From Streptomyces spinosus (GTDB lineage: Bacteria > Actinomycetota > Actinomycetes > Streptomycetales > Streptomycetaceae): 64,000 nt of DNA. Shown here in pieces: positions 8,140 through 16,589 of the stretch. Where the stretch lies: NCBI RefSeq assembly GCF_020400655.1, contig NZ_JAINRC010000020.1, positions 1-64,000 of the forward strand, given 5' to 3'. Within the stretch, counting starts at the first letter, position 1; each line of letters starts with the position of its first letter. The position numbers were made by a program, and so were the translations under genes. The notes beneath the pieces are model-generated. The model did no database searches. It was given only the letters and a program-made list of their open reading frames with translations, and was not told the origin of the DNA.

Positions 8140-10371
8140 TCAGGCCCGCTCGACGGCTGCGAGCGCCTGGGCGGGGGTCGGTGCGTGGGAACGCTCTGCG
8201 AACGGCACGAAGGGCAGCGGCTCCGTCTCGCCGAGGAAGACGCGGCGCACCACGCGCTCGGCGGCACGTCCGTCGTCGAACTCGCAGAACCGACGGCGGA
8301 AGGCGTCGCGGCGCGCGGCCGCGTCCTGCCCGCGGTACTCGTCCGATCCGAGCAGGTCGATCAGCTCGGCCTGCGAGGTGGCCACCGCGCCCGGCGACTC
8401 CTGGAGCAGGTTGAAGTAGGTGCCGCGCACGGCGGAGTAGATGTCCCAGTCGGGCGCGTAGATGATGATCGGCCGGTCCAGGACGGCGTAGTCGAACATC
8501 GCGGAGGAGTAGTCCGTGATCAGCGCGTCGGCCGCGAGGTACAGCTCCTCCACCCGGGGGTGCGCCGACACGTCGACGATCCGTCCGCTGCGGCGCAGTT
8601 CGGCCACGTGGGCCGACCCGCCGTAGAAGTAGTGGCCGCGCACCAGCAGGGTGACGTCCGGCCCCAGCTCGTCGGCGAGGCGGGCGAGGTCGAGGCTCGG
8701 CACGAAGCCCGGCTGGTACTCGCGGTGCGTGGGCATGTACAGGAACGCCCGGGTGCCGTCGGCGAGCCCGAGGGCCGCGCGGGCCCGGCGGACGTCCTCC
8801 GACGTGCCGTTGACGAGGACGTCGTTGCGGGGGTAGCCGGTCTCCAGCGAGACGTAGGAGCACGGGTAGACCCGCTCCCAGACGGCGGTGGAGAAGCGGT
8901 TGGAGCTGACGCTGAAGTCCCAGCGGTCGCAGCGCTCCAGGAGCTTGTCGAAGTCCATGTCCGTCGAGGCGGGGTACTTGCGCTGGTCCAGGCCCATGGT
9001 CTTCAGCGGGGTGCCGTGGTGGGTCTGCAGGTGGACCTGGCCCTCGCGCTTGACCACGCTGTCGGCGAAGTTCACGTTGTTGACCAGGTACTTGGCCCGT
9101 GCGAGCGCGGCCCAGTACTCCTTGGAGCCGACCCGGACGTACCGCACGCCCTCGGGCACCCGGTCCACCGCGTCCGGCCGGACCGCCCAGACCCGGCGGA
9201 CGTGCGGGGCGAGCCGCGCCAGTTCGGCGTCGATGGCGGCCGGGTTGCAGGAGACGCTGCGGCTCCAGTAGGCGGAGAACAGCGCCAGGTTCTCGTCCAG
9301 CGGCAGCCGGAGCTGCGACTGGTAGTAGACGCCCATCGCGCTGCGCTTGGAGCGGTTGACGGCCGTACGGGTGCGGGTCCTGACCGCCTTGCGGAGCTTG
9401 ACGGCGGCGGTGGCGCCGGCCATCGCGGCGTAGGCGTCCTTCTCCAGCATCGCGTACTTGTGGCCGCGGCCGCCGCCCGGGCGCTGGAAGCCCTCGGGGA
9501 GCCGGGCGCGGTAGTCGGCGGAGGCGCGGTGGAAGAACTCCGCCCGCGCGTCGGCCGGCAGCCGGTCGGGCCGGTCCAGGATGGTCAGGAAGTGGTCGAC
9601 CATCTTGCGGAACAGCGGTGCGCGCCACTGCGCGAACTCGGGGTGGGCGTCCAGGTAGTCGAAGACGCGGCGGTACTGGTCGAAGACGTCGAAGTGCTTG
9701 CGGCTGACCGTCTTCAGGATGTTGCCGCCCTCGCGGCGCTGGCGGTACATCACGCAGACCCGGTTCAGCACCGCGATGCGCTCGGCACTGATCATGGAGC
9801 AGAACGTCCAGGGGGCGTCCTCGTAGTAGCCCGGCGGGAAGGTCAGCTCGTGGCGCAGGACGAAGTCCCGGCGGTAGGCCTTGTTCCAGACGATCTGCAG
9901 GAGGTCCAGCAGCTTCGGCCGCTCGGCGAGGGGGAAGGCCTCCGGCCCGTCGGGCTGGAGCAGTTCGGCGCGCTGGTTGGGGCGGACCCGGCCGTCCCAG
10001 TAGCTGCGTGCGTAGTCGTAGACGAGGATCTCGGGGTCCCCGGCCGCTTCGAGCCGGTCGGTTATCGCCCGCAGCGCGCCGTCGGTCAGAGTGTCGTCAC
10101 TGTCCAGGAAAAGTACGTAATCGCCCTGAACCTTCTCCATGCCCGCATTGCGCGCGCGCCCCAGCCCCACGTTCTCCGTGAGGTGAATCACGTGAATGCG
10201 CGCGTCCCGCTCCGCGTATTCATCGAGAATGGCGCCCGAGCCGTCCGGTGAGCAGTCGTCGACCGCGATGACCTCGAAGTCCGTGTAGTCCTGCCCGAGC
10301 ACCGAGTCCAGGCACTCGGTGAGGTAGCCCTGCACCTTGTAGACAGGGATGACGAGAGAGAGTCTGGGCAT
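8140..10371 (-). CDS. Bimodular GT2 glycosyltransferase / CDP-polyol phosphotransferase (TagF-like), shorter paralogue
   Basis: This is a 743-residue paralogue of the neighbouring 1187-residue enzyme, without its long middle region. The N-terminal GT2 domain shows LVIPVYKVQGYLTECL, VDDCSPDGS and LFLDSDD. The C-terminal TagF-like domain shows QTHHGTPLKTMG near 447, LLVRGHYFYG near 574 and ITDYSSAMFDY near 616. It is the first gene of the minus-strand operon and probably acts with the downstream enzyme on one polymer, for example one as primase and the other as elongating enzyme, by analogy with TagB/TagF (inference). No membrane spans are seen, so it should be a peripheral membrane protein. 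Confidence 0.85.
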   Translation of the reverse strand: MPRLSLVIPVYKVQGYLTECLDSVLGQDYTDFEVIAVDDCSPDGSGAILDEYAERDARIHVIHLTENVGLGRARNAGMEKVQGDYVLFLDSDDTLTDGALRAITDRLEAAGDPEILVYDYARSYWDGRVRPNQRAELLQPDGPEAFPLAERPKLLDLLQIVWNKAYRRDFVLRHELTFPPGYYEDAPWTFCSMISAERIAVLNRVCVMYRQRREGGNILKTVSRKHFDVFDQYRRVFDYLDAHPEFAQWRAPLFRKMVDHFLTILDRPDRLPADARAEFFHRASADYRARLPEGFQRPGGGRGHKYAMLEKDAYAAMAGATAAVKLRKAVRTRTRTAVNRSKRSAMGVYYQSQLRLPLDENLALFSAYWSRSVSCNPAAIDAELARLAPHVRRVWAVRPDAVDRVPEGVRYVRVGSKEYWAALARAKYLVNNVNFADSVVKREGQVHLQTHHGTPLKTMGLDQRKYPASTDMDFDKLLERCDRWDFSVSSNRFSTAVWERVYPCSYVSLETGYPRNDVLVNGTSEDVRRARAALGLADGTRAFLYMPTHREYQPGFVPSLDLARLADELGPDVTLLVRGHYFYGGSAHVAELRRSGRIVDVSAHPRVEELYLAADALITDYSSAMFDYAVLDRPIIIYAPDWDIYSAVRGTYFNLLQESPGAVATSQAELIDLLGSDEYRGQDAAARRDAFRRRFCEFDDGRAAERVVRRVFLGETEPLPFVPFAERSHAPTPAQALAAVERA

Positions 10372-10703
10372 CCTTACAACCTGTTCCGAGACTGATCACG
10401 AGAGCGTGGGCCGAGGCCAGAGCACGCTCCGCCCGCCGGCGGCGCAGCGCGCCGTCGCATCAGAGTAAAGGATTCACTTGATGTTTCCGTGAGCAAGGTA
10501 GCGGGGCGGTCGGGGCGCGGAACAGCCGCGGAGGCCGGACCTTTACTTGCTCGGAACATTGTCCCACCCCGACCGGCGGGCCATTCCACCCCGCCTCACC
10601 ACGCAGGGTTTTCGCCGAAGTTGCCCGAAATCACCCGATTCGATTTTCCGTAGCCCATGGACGAGTCTGCTCTCCTACCGACACAGACCGAGGAGGCACG
10701 GGA
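10372..10703. promoter_or_regulatory. 332-nt divergent promoter region between the TagF-like operon and galE
   Basis: No gene is visible. The stretch is more AT-rich than its surroundings around 10460-10500 and 10600-10660, as expected for two divergent promoters. GAGCAAGGTA near 10491 and TTACTTGCTC near 10545 form an imperfect inverted repeat about 50 nt apart. I could not fix a convincing -35/-10 pair on either strand. Confidence 0.35.
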
Positions 10704-11675
10704 ATGAGCTGGCTGGTCACGGGCGGCGCCGGGTACATCGGTGCGCATGTGGTGCGCGCCATGACGGAGAACGGCGAGCACGTGGTCGTCTACGACGACC
10801 TGTCGACCGGCAGTGCGGACCGGGTGCCCGGCGATGTCCCGCTGGTCGTGGGCAGCGTGCTGGACCAGGCCCTCCTGGAGCGGACGATCCGTGACCACGC
10901 CGTGACCGGTGTGGTGCACATCGCCGCCAAGAAGCAGGTGGGGGAGTCGGTGGAGCGGCCCCTCCACTACTACCGCGAGAACGTCACCGGTCTGCAGACG
11001 CTGCTGGAGGCGATGACTGCCACCGGCGTCGGCCGGATCGTCTTCTCCTCGTCCGCCGCCGTCTACGGCATGCCGGACGTCGACCTCGTCACCGAGGACA
11101 CCCCCTGTGTCCCCATGAGCCCCTACGGCGAGACCAAGCTGGTCGGCGAGTGGCTGATCGCCGCCGCGGCCAGGGCCCACGGGATCCGCGCCGTGTCCCT
11201 GCGCTACTTCAACGTGGCCGGTGCCGCCGCCCCGGAACTGTCCGACGCGGGCGTCTTCAACCTCATCCCCATGGTGTTCGAGCGGCTGGAGGCCGGCGAG
11301 GCGCCGCGGATCTTCGGCGACGACTACGCCACGCCGGACGGCACCTGCGTACGTGACTACATTCACGTCCAGGACATCGCCTCCGCCCACCAGGCGGCCG
11401 CGGCGCGTCTGCGCGACGCCCCGGAGGGGACCTCGCTCGTCCTCAACATCGGCCGGGGCGAGGGCAGCTCGGTCCGGGAGATGGTGGACCGCATCCTGAA
11501 GGTGACCGGCAACGAGCGGCTGGCGCCCGAGGTCACCGGCCGCCGGCCCGGAGACCCGGCGAGGGTGGTCGCGTCGGCGGACCGCATCCGGGCGGAACTG
11601 GGCTGGACGGCCCGTCTCGGCCTGGACGACATGGTCGAGTCCGCGTGGCTGGGGTGGCGTCACCGGCACGCCTGA
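10704..11675 (+). CDS. galE: UDP-glucose 4-epimerase
   Basis: This 323-residue extended short-chain dehydrogenase has VTGGAGYIGAHVV for NAD binding, the SSSAAVYG stretch and YGETK as the catalytic Tyr-Lys pair. The C-terminal LGWTARLGLDDMV substrate domain is present. It interconverts UDP-glucose and UDP-galactose in the cytoplasm. GAGGAGG precedes the ATG. It is transcribed divergently from the TagF-like operon, so supply of UDP-galactose to the wall polymer is the natural reading. Its stop codon lies inside a 36-bp direct repeat (see 11652-11727). Confidence 0.9.
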   Translation: MSWLVTGGAGYIGAHVVRAMTENGEHVVVYDDLSTGSADRVPGDVPLVVGSVLDQALLERTIRDHAVTGVVHIAAKKQVGESVERPLHYYRENVTGLQTLLEAMTATGVGRIVFSSSAAVYGMPDVDLVTEDTPCVPMSPYGETKLVGEWLIAAAARAHGIRAVSLRYFNVAGAAAPELSDAGVFNLIPMVFERLEAGEAPRIFGDDYATPDGTCVRDYIHVQDIASAHQAAAARLRDAPEGTSLVLNIGRGEGSSVREMVDRILKVTGNERLAPEVTGRRPGDPARVVASADRIRAELGWTARLGLDDMVESAWLGWRHRHA

Positions 11676-11727
11676 GCGCTCGCGGCCGGGCGGGTGGCGT
11701 CACCGGCACACCTGAGCGCTTGCGGCC
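11652..11727 (+). repeat. Tandem duplication across the galE stop codon
   Basis: A 36-bp segment at 11652-11687 recurs at 11692-11727 with two mismatches, a period of 40 bp. Each copy contains the codons for GWRHRH followed by TGA, so the galE tail has been copied into the 3' untranslated region. Confidence 0.9.
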
Positions 11728-11755
11728 CGGCTCTCGCCGGCTCTCCCGGCTCGCC

Positions 11756-11782
11756 CCGGGGCGCGGACCGGCCGCGCCCCGG
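11756..11782. terminator. Bidirectional terminator between galE and the L,D-transpeptidase gene
   Basis: CCGGGGCGCGG (11756-11766) pairs perfectly with CCGCGCCCCGG (11772-11782) around ACCGG. The genes on either side converge. There is no U-tract. Confidence 0.7.
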
Positions 11783-11803
11783 ACTCGCGCCCCTGAGCCC
11801 CCG

Positions 11804-12541
11804 TCAGGCCTTCAGGTCGGCCTTGTCGCCCATCACCACGACGGGGTGCAGCCGGGGATCGAGGGTGCGCAGCAGGTACCGCATCGCCGACTCGGACTGG
11901 CTCACACACGCCGACGTGCCGCTGCCGTGGTCCATGTGCAGCCAGATGCTGCCGCCCTTCGACTGGCCCTGCGGCCGCGTCGGGTCGTTGGGCGCGGTCC
12001 CTTTGACCCGGTTGTAGTCGATGGCTATGACGTAGTCGAAGTCGTGCCAGTACGCCTTCTTCCAGTAGCGGGGCGCCTGGAAGGCCGCGGACCGGGTGTA
12101 CGGCATCCTGGTCCCCGGGGCGGCGAGGACGCCGCCCGCGTCGCTGAGCGTGAACACTCCCACCGGGCTGCGCAGATCGCCCTCGTGATGGTCCGTCGTC
12201 CAGCCCTTCCGCCCGTTGTGCGCCGCCCAGGAGCGTTCCTGCTTCCAGACGGCGCCGTGCTTGGTGAAGAGGGCGACGGTGGAGTCGGGGGAGTTCTTCC
12301 CCGCGCCGTACACCGCGACCACCTGGCGGGAGCCGGCCGGTACCTGCCGCCACAGCCGGTCGCCGATGCCGGGGACGCGCTTGAGCGCCGTCTTGCGCGG
12401 CTGCGTGTCGTCGGACTTGTCCCGCGGCGCGGCACTGCCGTGGTCCGAACCGCCGCACGCCGCCACGGACATCACCAGCAGCCCGCCGACGACCGCGCCC
12501 AACCCTGCCCGTGCCGAACCTCTTCTCCGCATGGGGTCCAT
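11804..12541 (-). CDS. L,D-transpeptidase-family lipoprotein (YkuD-type)
   Basis: This 245-residue protein begins with a basic stretch, a hydrophobic run and the lipobox MSVAAC, so it should be lipid-anchored outside the membrane. The mature part has GDLRSPVGVFTL, a stretch typical of YkuD-fold proteins, and ends with HMDHGSGTSACVS, matching the HxxxGS..CV catalytic signature with the cysteine as nucleophile. Family members form 3-3 cross-links in peptidoglycan or attach proteins to it. Two start codons are close (residues 1 and 4); both keep the signal sequence. It sits next to wall-polymer genes. A non-transpeptidase YkuD member cannot be excluded. Confidence 0.75.
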   Translation of the reverse strand: MDPMRRRGSARAGLGAVVGGLLVMSVAACGGSDHGSAAPRDKSDDTQPRKTALKRVPGIGDRLWRQVPAGSRQVVAVYGAGKNSPDSTVALFTKHGAVWKQERSWAAHNGRKGWTTDHHEGDLRSPVGVFTLSDAGGVLAAPGTRMPYTRSAAFQAPRYWKKAYWHDFDYVIAIDYNRVKGTAPNDPTRPQGQSKGGSIWLHMDHGSGTSACVSQSESAMRYLLRTLDPRLHPVVVMGDKADLKA

Positions 12542-12892
12542 GGTCGCAGACCGCCGCGAACGCGGCCGTACCGCCCTGCCCGGCGCCGGCCAAACCGCCG
12601 CGTGGGCAGACCGGTTGGGGGCGCGGCGGGCTGGGTGAGCCGGCGGGTTGGGCGGGGCGGTGAGTGGGCGAGGCGGTGCGTGGGGCTAGGCCGGCGGGCC
12701 GGGTGATGTCGGTGAGGCGGTGCGGGTGCCGGTGTCGACGACACCTACGAGGGCTTCGGCTACGGCGACGGCGACGGCTGCGACCCGGACGGACGTGACG
12801 TCCGGGCGGTGCGGGCGAGGGTGCCCCCGGCTCGGCGTTCGTCCCCCCGGGGGCCTCGCATCGCGGTGACCCCGGCGGGGCCGGCCCGGGAC

Positions 12893-12964
12893 TGTCCGGC
12901 GGTTGGGCAGCGCGGGCACGCCGCACCCTGTCCGGCGGTTGGGCAGCGGGGGCACGCCGCACCC
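12893..12964 (+). repeat. 36-bp tandem repeat (two copies) upstream of proB
   Basis: Bases 12893-12928 recur at 12929-12964 with one mismatch. They lie in a 493-nt gene-free stretch (12542-13034) that is otherwise very G-rich on the plus strand around 12600-12720, with runs such as GTTGGGCGGGGCGG. A -10-like TAGATT lies near 12975, after the repeat. I see no gene in this stretch. Confidence 0.85.
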
Positions 12965-13034
12965 GGCTTCCCGTAGATTGAGGACGCCGGGAAGCACGGT
13001 GCCGGAACGCGCACGTGAAGGAGACGGACCGCAG

Positions 13035-14162
13035 GTGGCAAGGGCAAGGCAGGCCGTGGGCGAGGCCCGCAGGATCGTCGTCAAGGTGGGCTCCTCCTCG
13101 CTGACCACCGCCGCGGGCGGCCTCGACGCCGACCGCGTCGACGCGCTGGTCGACGTCCTCGCCAAGATCCGCAGCGGTGGCGAGAAGGAGATCGTGCTGG
13201 TCTCCTCCGGCGCCATCGCCGCCGGCCTCGCCCCGCTCGGTCTGCGCCGCCGCCCCAAGGACCTCGCGCGCCAGCAGGCCGCCGCCAGCGTCGGCCAGGG
13301 ACTGCTCGTCGCCCGCTACACCGCCTCCTTCGCCCGCTACGGCGTCCGCGTCGGCCAAGTCCTGCTCACCAGCGACGACATGAGCCGCCGCGCCCACCAC
13401 CGCAACGCCTCCCGCACCCTCGACCAGCTGCTCGCGATGGGTGCCTTCCCGGTCGTCAACGAGAACGACACCGTCGCCACCGACGAGATCCGCTTCGGCG
13501 ACAACGACCGCCTCGCCGCCCTCGTCGCCCACCTCGTCCACGCCGACCTGCTGGTCCTCCTCTCCGACGTCGACGGCGTCTACGACGGCGACCCCAGCAG
13601 GCCCGGCACTTCCCGGATCGCGGAGGTGAGGGGCCCGGAGGACCTCGCCGGCGTCGAAATCGGCAGCGCGGGCAAGGCGGGCGTCGGCACCGGCGGGATG
13701 GTCACCAAGGTGGAGGCCGCCCGGATCGCCGCCGCCGCCGGCATCCCGGTGGTGCTGACCAGCGCCGTCCACGCGGCCGAGGCCCTGGCCGGCGGCGACA
13801 CCGGCACCTACTTCCACGCCACCGGCAAGCGCTCCGCCGAGCGGCTGCTCTGGCTCCAGCACGCCTCCACCCCGCAGGGCGCCCTGATCCTGGACGACGG
13901 CGCGGTCGACGCGGTCGTCAGGCGGCGCACGTCGTTGCTGCCCGCCGGGATCGCCGCCGTCGAGGGTGAGTTCAGCGCGGGCGACCCCGTCGAGCTGCGG
14001 GACACCACGGGCCGCGCGGTGGCCCGGGGACTCGTCAACTTCGACGCCAAGGAGATCCCCCTGCTGATCGGGCGTTCGACCCGGGAGCTGGCACGCGAGC
14101 TGGGCCCGGAGTACGAACGCGAGGTCGTACACCGGGACGACCTGGTCCTCCTGCACACCTGA
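13035..14162 (+). CDS. proB: Glutamate 5-kinase
   Basis: ProB phosphorylates glutamate to gamma-glutamyl phosphate, the first step of proline synthesis. The 375-residue protein has an amino-acid kinase domain (IVVKVGSSSLT, SSGAIAAG, NENDTVATDE, LLSDVDGVYDG, GTGGMVTKVEAA) followed by a PUA domain from about residue 285. GTG at 13035 is chosen because GAAGGAG lies about 12 nt upstream; the frame is open further 5' but runs through the tandem repeats, so longer versions are unlikely. It is separated from proA by an unrelated gene and two repeat tracts. Confidence 0.93.
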   Translation: MARARQAVGEARRIVVKVGSSSLTTAAGGLDADRVDALVDVLAKIRSGGEKEIVLVSSGAIAAGLAPLGLRRRPKDLARQQAAASVGQGLLVARYTASFARYGVRVGQVLLTSDDMSRRAHHRNASRTLDQLLAMGAFPVVNENDTVATDEIRFGDNDRLAALVAHLVHADLLVLLSDVDGVYDGDPSRPGTSRIAEVRGPEDLAGVEIGSAGKAGVGTGGMVTKVEAARIAAAAGIPVVLTSAVHAAEALAGGDTGTYFHATGKRSAERLLWLQHASTPQGALILDDGAVDAVVRRRTSLLPAGIAAVEGEFSAGDPVELRDTTGRAVARGLVNFDAKEIPLLIGRSTRELARELGPEYEREVVHRDDLVLLHT

Positions 14163-14194
14163 AGGCCCGCGGAACCGCTCGGGAAACGGGGCGC

Positions 14195-14224
14195 ACGGAA
14201 CGACCCCGGTGGGGGACGTTCCGT
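14195..14224 (+). terminator. Hairpin terminator after proB
   Basis: ACGGAACG (14195-14202) pairs with CGTTCCGT (14217-14224), with an inner CCCC/GGGG extension separated by an A/A mismatch. It is followed by AAAACC rather than a T-run. Confidence 0.65.
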
Positions 14225-14377
14225 AAAACCACCACGCGGAGCCCTGCGGCCTGCTCAACTTTGTCGGGGGACATGTTGAAGGGACGGGTTCCGTCAAGGG
14301 GCCGAGCGAGCCATACGAGCATGCGAGCCGTGCGAGCCGTGCGGGAGCCGTGCGTGCCGTGCGTGAAGGAGGCCGTC

Positions 14378-14803
14378 GTGAGACGAGTGCGCCCGGGGGC
14401 GGCGTCCCGCGGTGCTCTGACGAGTGTCGCGGCCGGGGACACCTATGAGGAGCCCAAGGACCTGCCCAGGCTGTGGCACGTCACCCTCAGCGTCTCCGGG
14501 GAGAAGGTCCCCCTGCCCGAACTGCGGCGGGCCCTGGAACAGCTCGCCCACGACCACCCCTTCCTGCTGACCAGCAGATACGCGACCGACCACGCCGAGA
14601 TCCGGTACTGGGAGGAGGCCCGCGACCTGCACGACGCCGCCGCCGTGGCACTGCGCCTGTGGGGCGAGCACCGGCAGAGCGCCGGTCTGCCGCCCTGGGA
14701 GATCGTCGGCCTGGAGGTCATCGACCGCGAGACCTACCACCACCGCATCGCCGAGGGCTACGGCCCCGCCCCGGCGACACCGGTGGGGGTGCACCCGTTC
14801 TGA
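14378..14803 (+). CDS. Conserved hypothetical protein
   Basis: I do not recognise a characterised family. The predicted 141-residue soluble protein is rich in charged and aromatic residues, for example RLWHVTLSVSGEKVPL, HDHPFLLTSRYATDHAEIRYWEE and PPWEIVGLEVIDRETYHHRI, which suggests a compact alpha/beta fold. GTG at 14378 is chosen because AAGGAGG lies 5 nt upstream; the frame is open to 14261 but that part is a run of short repeats (GCGAGCCGT-like units near 14318-14365) and unlikely to be coding. It sits between proB and proA, but nothing ties it to proline synthesis. Confidence 0.75.
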   Translation: MRRVRPGAASRGALTSVAAGDTYEEPKDLPRLWHVTLSVSGEKVPLPELRRALEQLAHDHPFLLTSRYATDHAEIRYWEEARDLHDAAAVALRLWGEHRQSAGLPPWEIVGLEVIDRETYHHRIAEGYGPAPATPVGVHPF

Positions 14804-14883
14804 ACCGGGACGGGCCGGAACCGGGCCGGAACCGGGGCAGGCCGGAACCGGGGCGGCGATCCGGGCCCGGCCCGCCCGCCGAT

Positions 14884-14919
14884 CCGGGTCCGGGTCCGGG
14901 TCCGGGTCCGGGTCCGGGT
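14884..14919 (+). repeat. Six tandem CCGGGT hexamers
   Basis: Exactly six copies of CCGGGT follow the hypothetical gene that ends at 14803. A looser CCGGAACCGGG pattern precedes them at 14813-14855. The tract is non-coding. Confidence 0.9.
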
Positions 14920-14926
14920 GAGCGTG

Positions 14927-15056
14927 CGCCGGGTGGTGCGCTGTACGGGGGTAGCGAATGCCGGGTGGGTGCGCTGTGCCGGAGGGGGCGGATGCCGGGT
15001 GGGTGTGCCGCGCCGGAGGCAGCGGGTGCCGGGTGGGTGCGCCGTGCCGGGGTGAG
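14927..15056 (+). repeat. Four-unit 34-bp minisatellite upstream of proA
   Basis: The core CCGGGTGGGTGCG recurs at 14929, 14961, 14995 and 15029, with periods of 32, 34 and 34 bp. Units differ by several substitutions. The array fills most of the gap between the hypothetical gene and the proA promoter, and I see no gene in it. Confidence 0.8.
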
Positions 15057-15122
15057 CTACCGGGCGTTCCCCGCCGGGGAAGGTTCACCCCATTTGGGGT
15101 GTCTCGGGGTGTGGGACGACCG

Positions 15123-15158
15123 CTGAACCGCCGCGCCCCGCGCACTACCCTTCCCTCA
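15123..15158 (+). promoter_or_regulatory. Predicted promoter giving a leaderless proA mRNA
   Basis: CTGAAC (15123-15128), a 17-nt spacer and TACCCT (15146-15151) put the transcription start at or next to the ATG at 15158. No Shine-Dalgarno sequence is present, which supports leaderless translation. Confidence 0.55.
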
Positions 15159-16444
15159 TGACCACGCTTTCGCCGTACGACTCGATGTCCCCGGTCACCC
15201 AGGCCGCCTACCGGGCCAAGGCCGCCGCCGCCGACCTCGCGCCGCTCCCGCGCGCCGTGAAGGACGACGCGCTGCTCGCCATCGCCGACGCCCTGGAGGT
15301 CCGGACCGCCGAGATCGTCGAGGCCAACGCCAAGGACGTGGCCAAGGCGCGGGAGAACGGCACCAGCGAGGCCATCGTCGACCGGCTCACCCTCACCCCG
15401 GAGCGGGTCCGCGCCATCGCCTCCGACGTCCGCGACGTCGCGAAGCTGCCCGACCCGGTCGGCGAGGTCGTCCGCGGCTCCACCCTGCCCAACGGCATCG
15501 ACCTGCGCCAGGTCCGCGTCCCGCTCGGCGTCGTCGGCATCATCTACGAGGCCCGCCCGAACGTCACCGTGGACGCCGCCGCCCTCTGCCTCAAGTCCGG
15601 CAACGCCGTCCTGCTGCGCGGCTCGGCCTCCGCCTACGAGTCGAACTCCGCCCTCGTCCGGGTGCTCCGCGACGCCGTCGGCGGTGCCGGGCTGCCCGCC
15701 GACGCCGTCCAGCTCGTGCCCGGGGAGAGCCGTGACTCCGTCCGCGAGCTGATGCGCGCCCGCGGCCTGGTCGACGTCCTCATCCCGCGCGGCGGCGCCT
15801 CCCTCATCCAGACCGTGGTCAACGAGTCCACGGTCCCCGTGATCGAGACCGGCACCGGCAACTGCCACGTCTACGTCGACGCCCAGGCCGACATCGACAC
15901 GGCCGTCGAGATCCTGATCAACTCCAAGGCCCAGCGGGTCAGCGTCTGCAACGCCGCCGAGACCCTCCTGGTCCACCAGGACATCGCCGCCGAGTTCCTG
16001 CCGCGCGCCCTGGACGCCCTCGCCGAGGCCGGCGTCACCGTCCACGCCGACGAGCGGGTCATGGCCTACGCCAAGGACTCCAAGGCCACCGTGGTCGAGG
16101 CGACCACCGAGGACTGGGAGACGGAGTACCTGTCGTACGACATCGCCGCCGCGGTGGTGGATTCGCTGGACAGGGCCGTCGAGCACATCCGGCTGTGGAC
16201 CTCCGGCCACACCGAGGCCATCGTGACCACCTCCCAACAGGCCGCCCGCCGCTTCACCCAGCTGGTCGACTCCACCACCGTCGCCGTGAACGCCTCCACC
16301 CGCTTCACCGACGGCGGCCAGTTCGGCTTCGGCGCCGAGATCGGCATCTCCACCCAGAAGCTGCACGCCCGCGGCCCCATGGGCCTGCCCGAGCTGACCA
16401 GCACCAAGTACATCGTCACCGGCGACGGACACGTCCGCCGCTGA
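15158..16444 (+). CDS. proA: Gamma-glutamyl phosphate reductase
   Basis: ProA reduces gamma-glutamyl phosphate with NADPH to glutamate semialdehyde, the second step of proline synthesis. The 428-residue aldehyde-dehydrogenase-fold protein has VPLGVVGIIYEARPNVT, the Rossmann region LRGSASAYESN, and the catalytic cysteine in RVSVCNAAETLLV near residue 264. The C-terminal GFGAEIGISTQKLHARGP block is typical. Length is normal for the family. The ATG lies 6 nt after a -10 box without a ribosome-binding site, so expression is probably leaderless. Confidence 0.96.
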   Translation: MTTLSPYDSMSPVTQAAYRAKAAAADLAPLPRAVKDDALLAIADALEVRTAEIVEANAKDVAKARENGTSEAIVDRLTLTPERVRAIASDVRDVAKLPDPVGEVVRGSTLPNGIDLRQVRVPLGVVGIIYEARPNVTVDAAALCLKSGNAVLLRGSASAYESNSALVRVLRDAVGGAGLPADAVQLVPGESRDSVRELMRARGLVDVLIPRGGASLIQTVVNESTVPVIETGTGNCHVYVDAQADIDTAVEILINSKAQRVSVCNAAETLLVHQDIAAEFLPRALDALAEAGVTVHADERVMAYAKDSKATVVEATTEDWETEYLSYDIAAAVVDSLDRAVEHIRLWTSGHTEAIVTTSQQAARRFTQLVDSTTVAVNASTRFTDGGQFGFGAEIGISTQKLHARGPMGLPELTSTKYIVTGDGHVRR

Positions 16445-16530
16445 GGTTCACCCGTCCGGCCGCGGGCCCGCCGCCCGGACCCCGTCCCGGGAACCGTCCC
16501 GCGGCCCAGGCCCCCCGAGGCGTCTCACCA

Positions 16531-16557
16531 GGCAGACGAATTTCCATACCGTCTGCC
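16531..16557 (+). promoter_or_regulatory. Perfect inverted repeat downstream of proA
   Basis: GGCAGACG (16531-16538) and CGTCTGCC (16550-16557) flank an 11-nt AT-rich loop. It lies 87 nt after the proA stop and spans roughly -58 to -32 of the predicted start of the next leaderless gene, so it could be a terminator or an operator overlapping the -35 region. It is AT-richer than the usual terminators here. Confidence 0.5.
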
Positions 16558-16576
16558 CAAATTGACCCCCCAGGTC

Positions 16577-16589
16577 TACTCTGGACCCG
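16577..16589 (+). promoter_or_regulatory. TACTCT -10 box of a predicted leaderless gene
   Basis: TACTCT at 16577-16582 is followed by 6 nt and the GTG start. The same hexamer and the same spacing occur in front of the paralogous gene at 17250. Confidence 0.5.

Noticed and set aside
12741..12830. Possible small gene in the acidic frame DDTYEGFGYGDGDG
   Set aside because: No start codon with a ribosome-binding site, and the frame loses protein-like composition within 30 codons.
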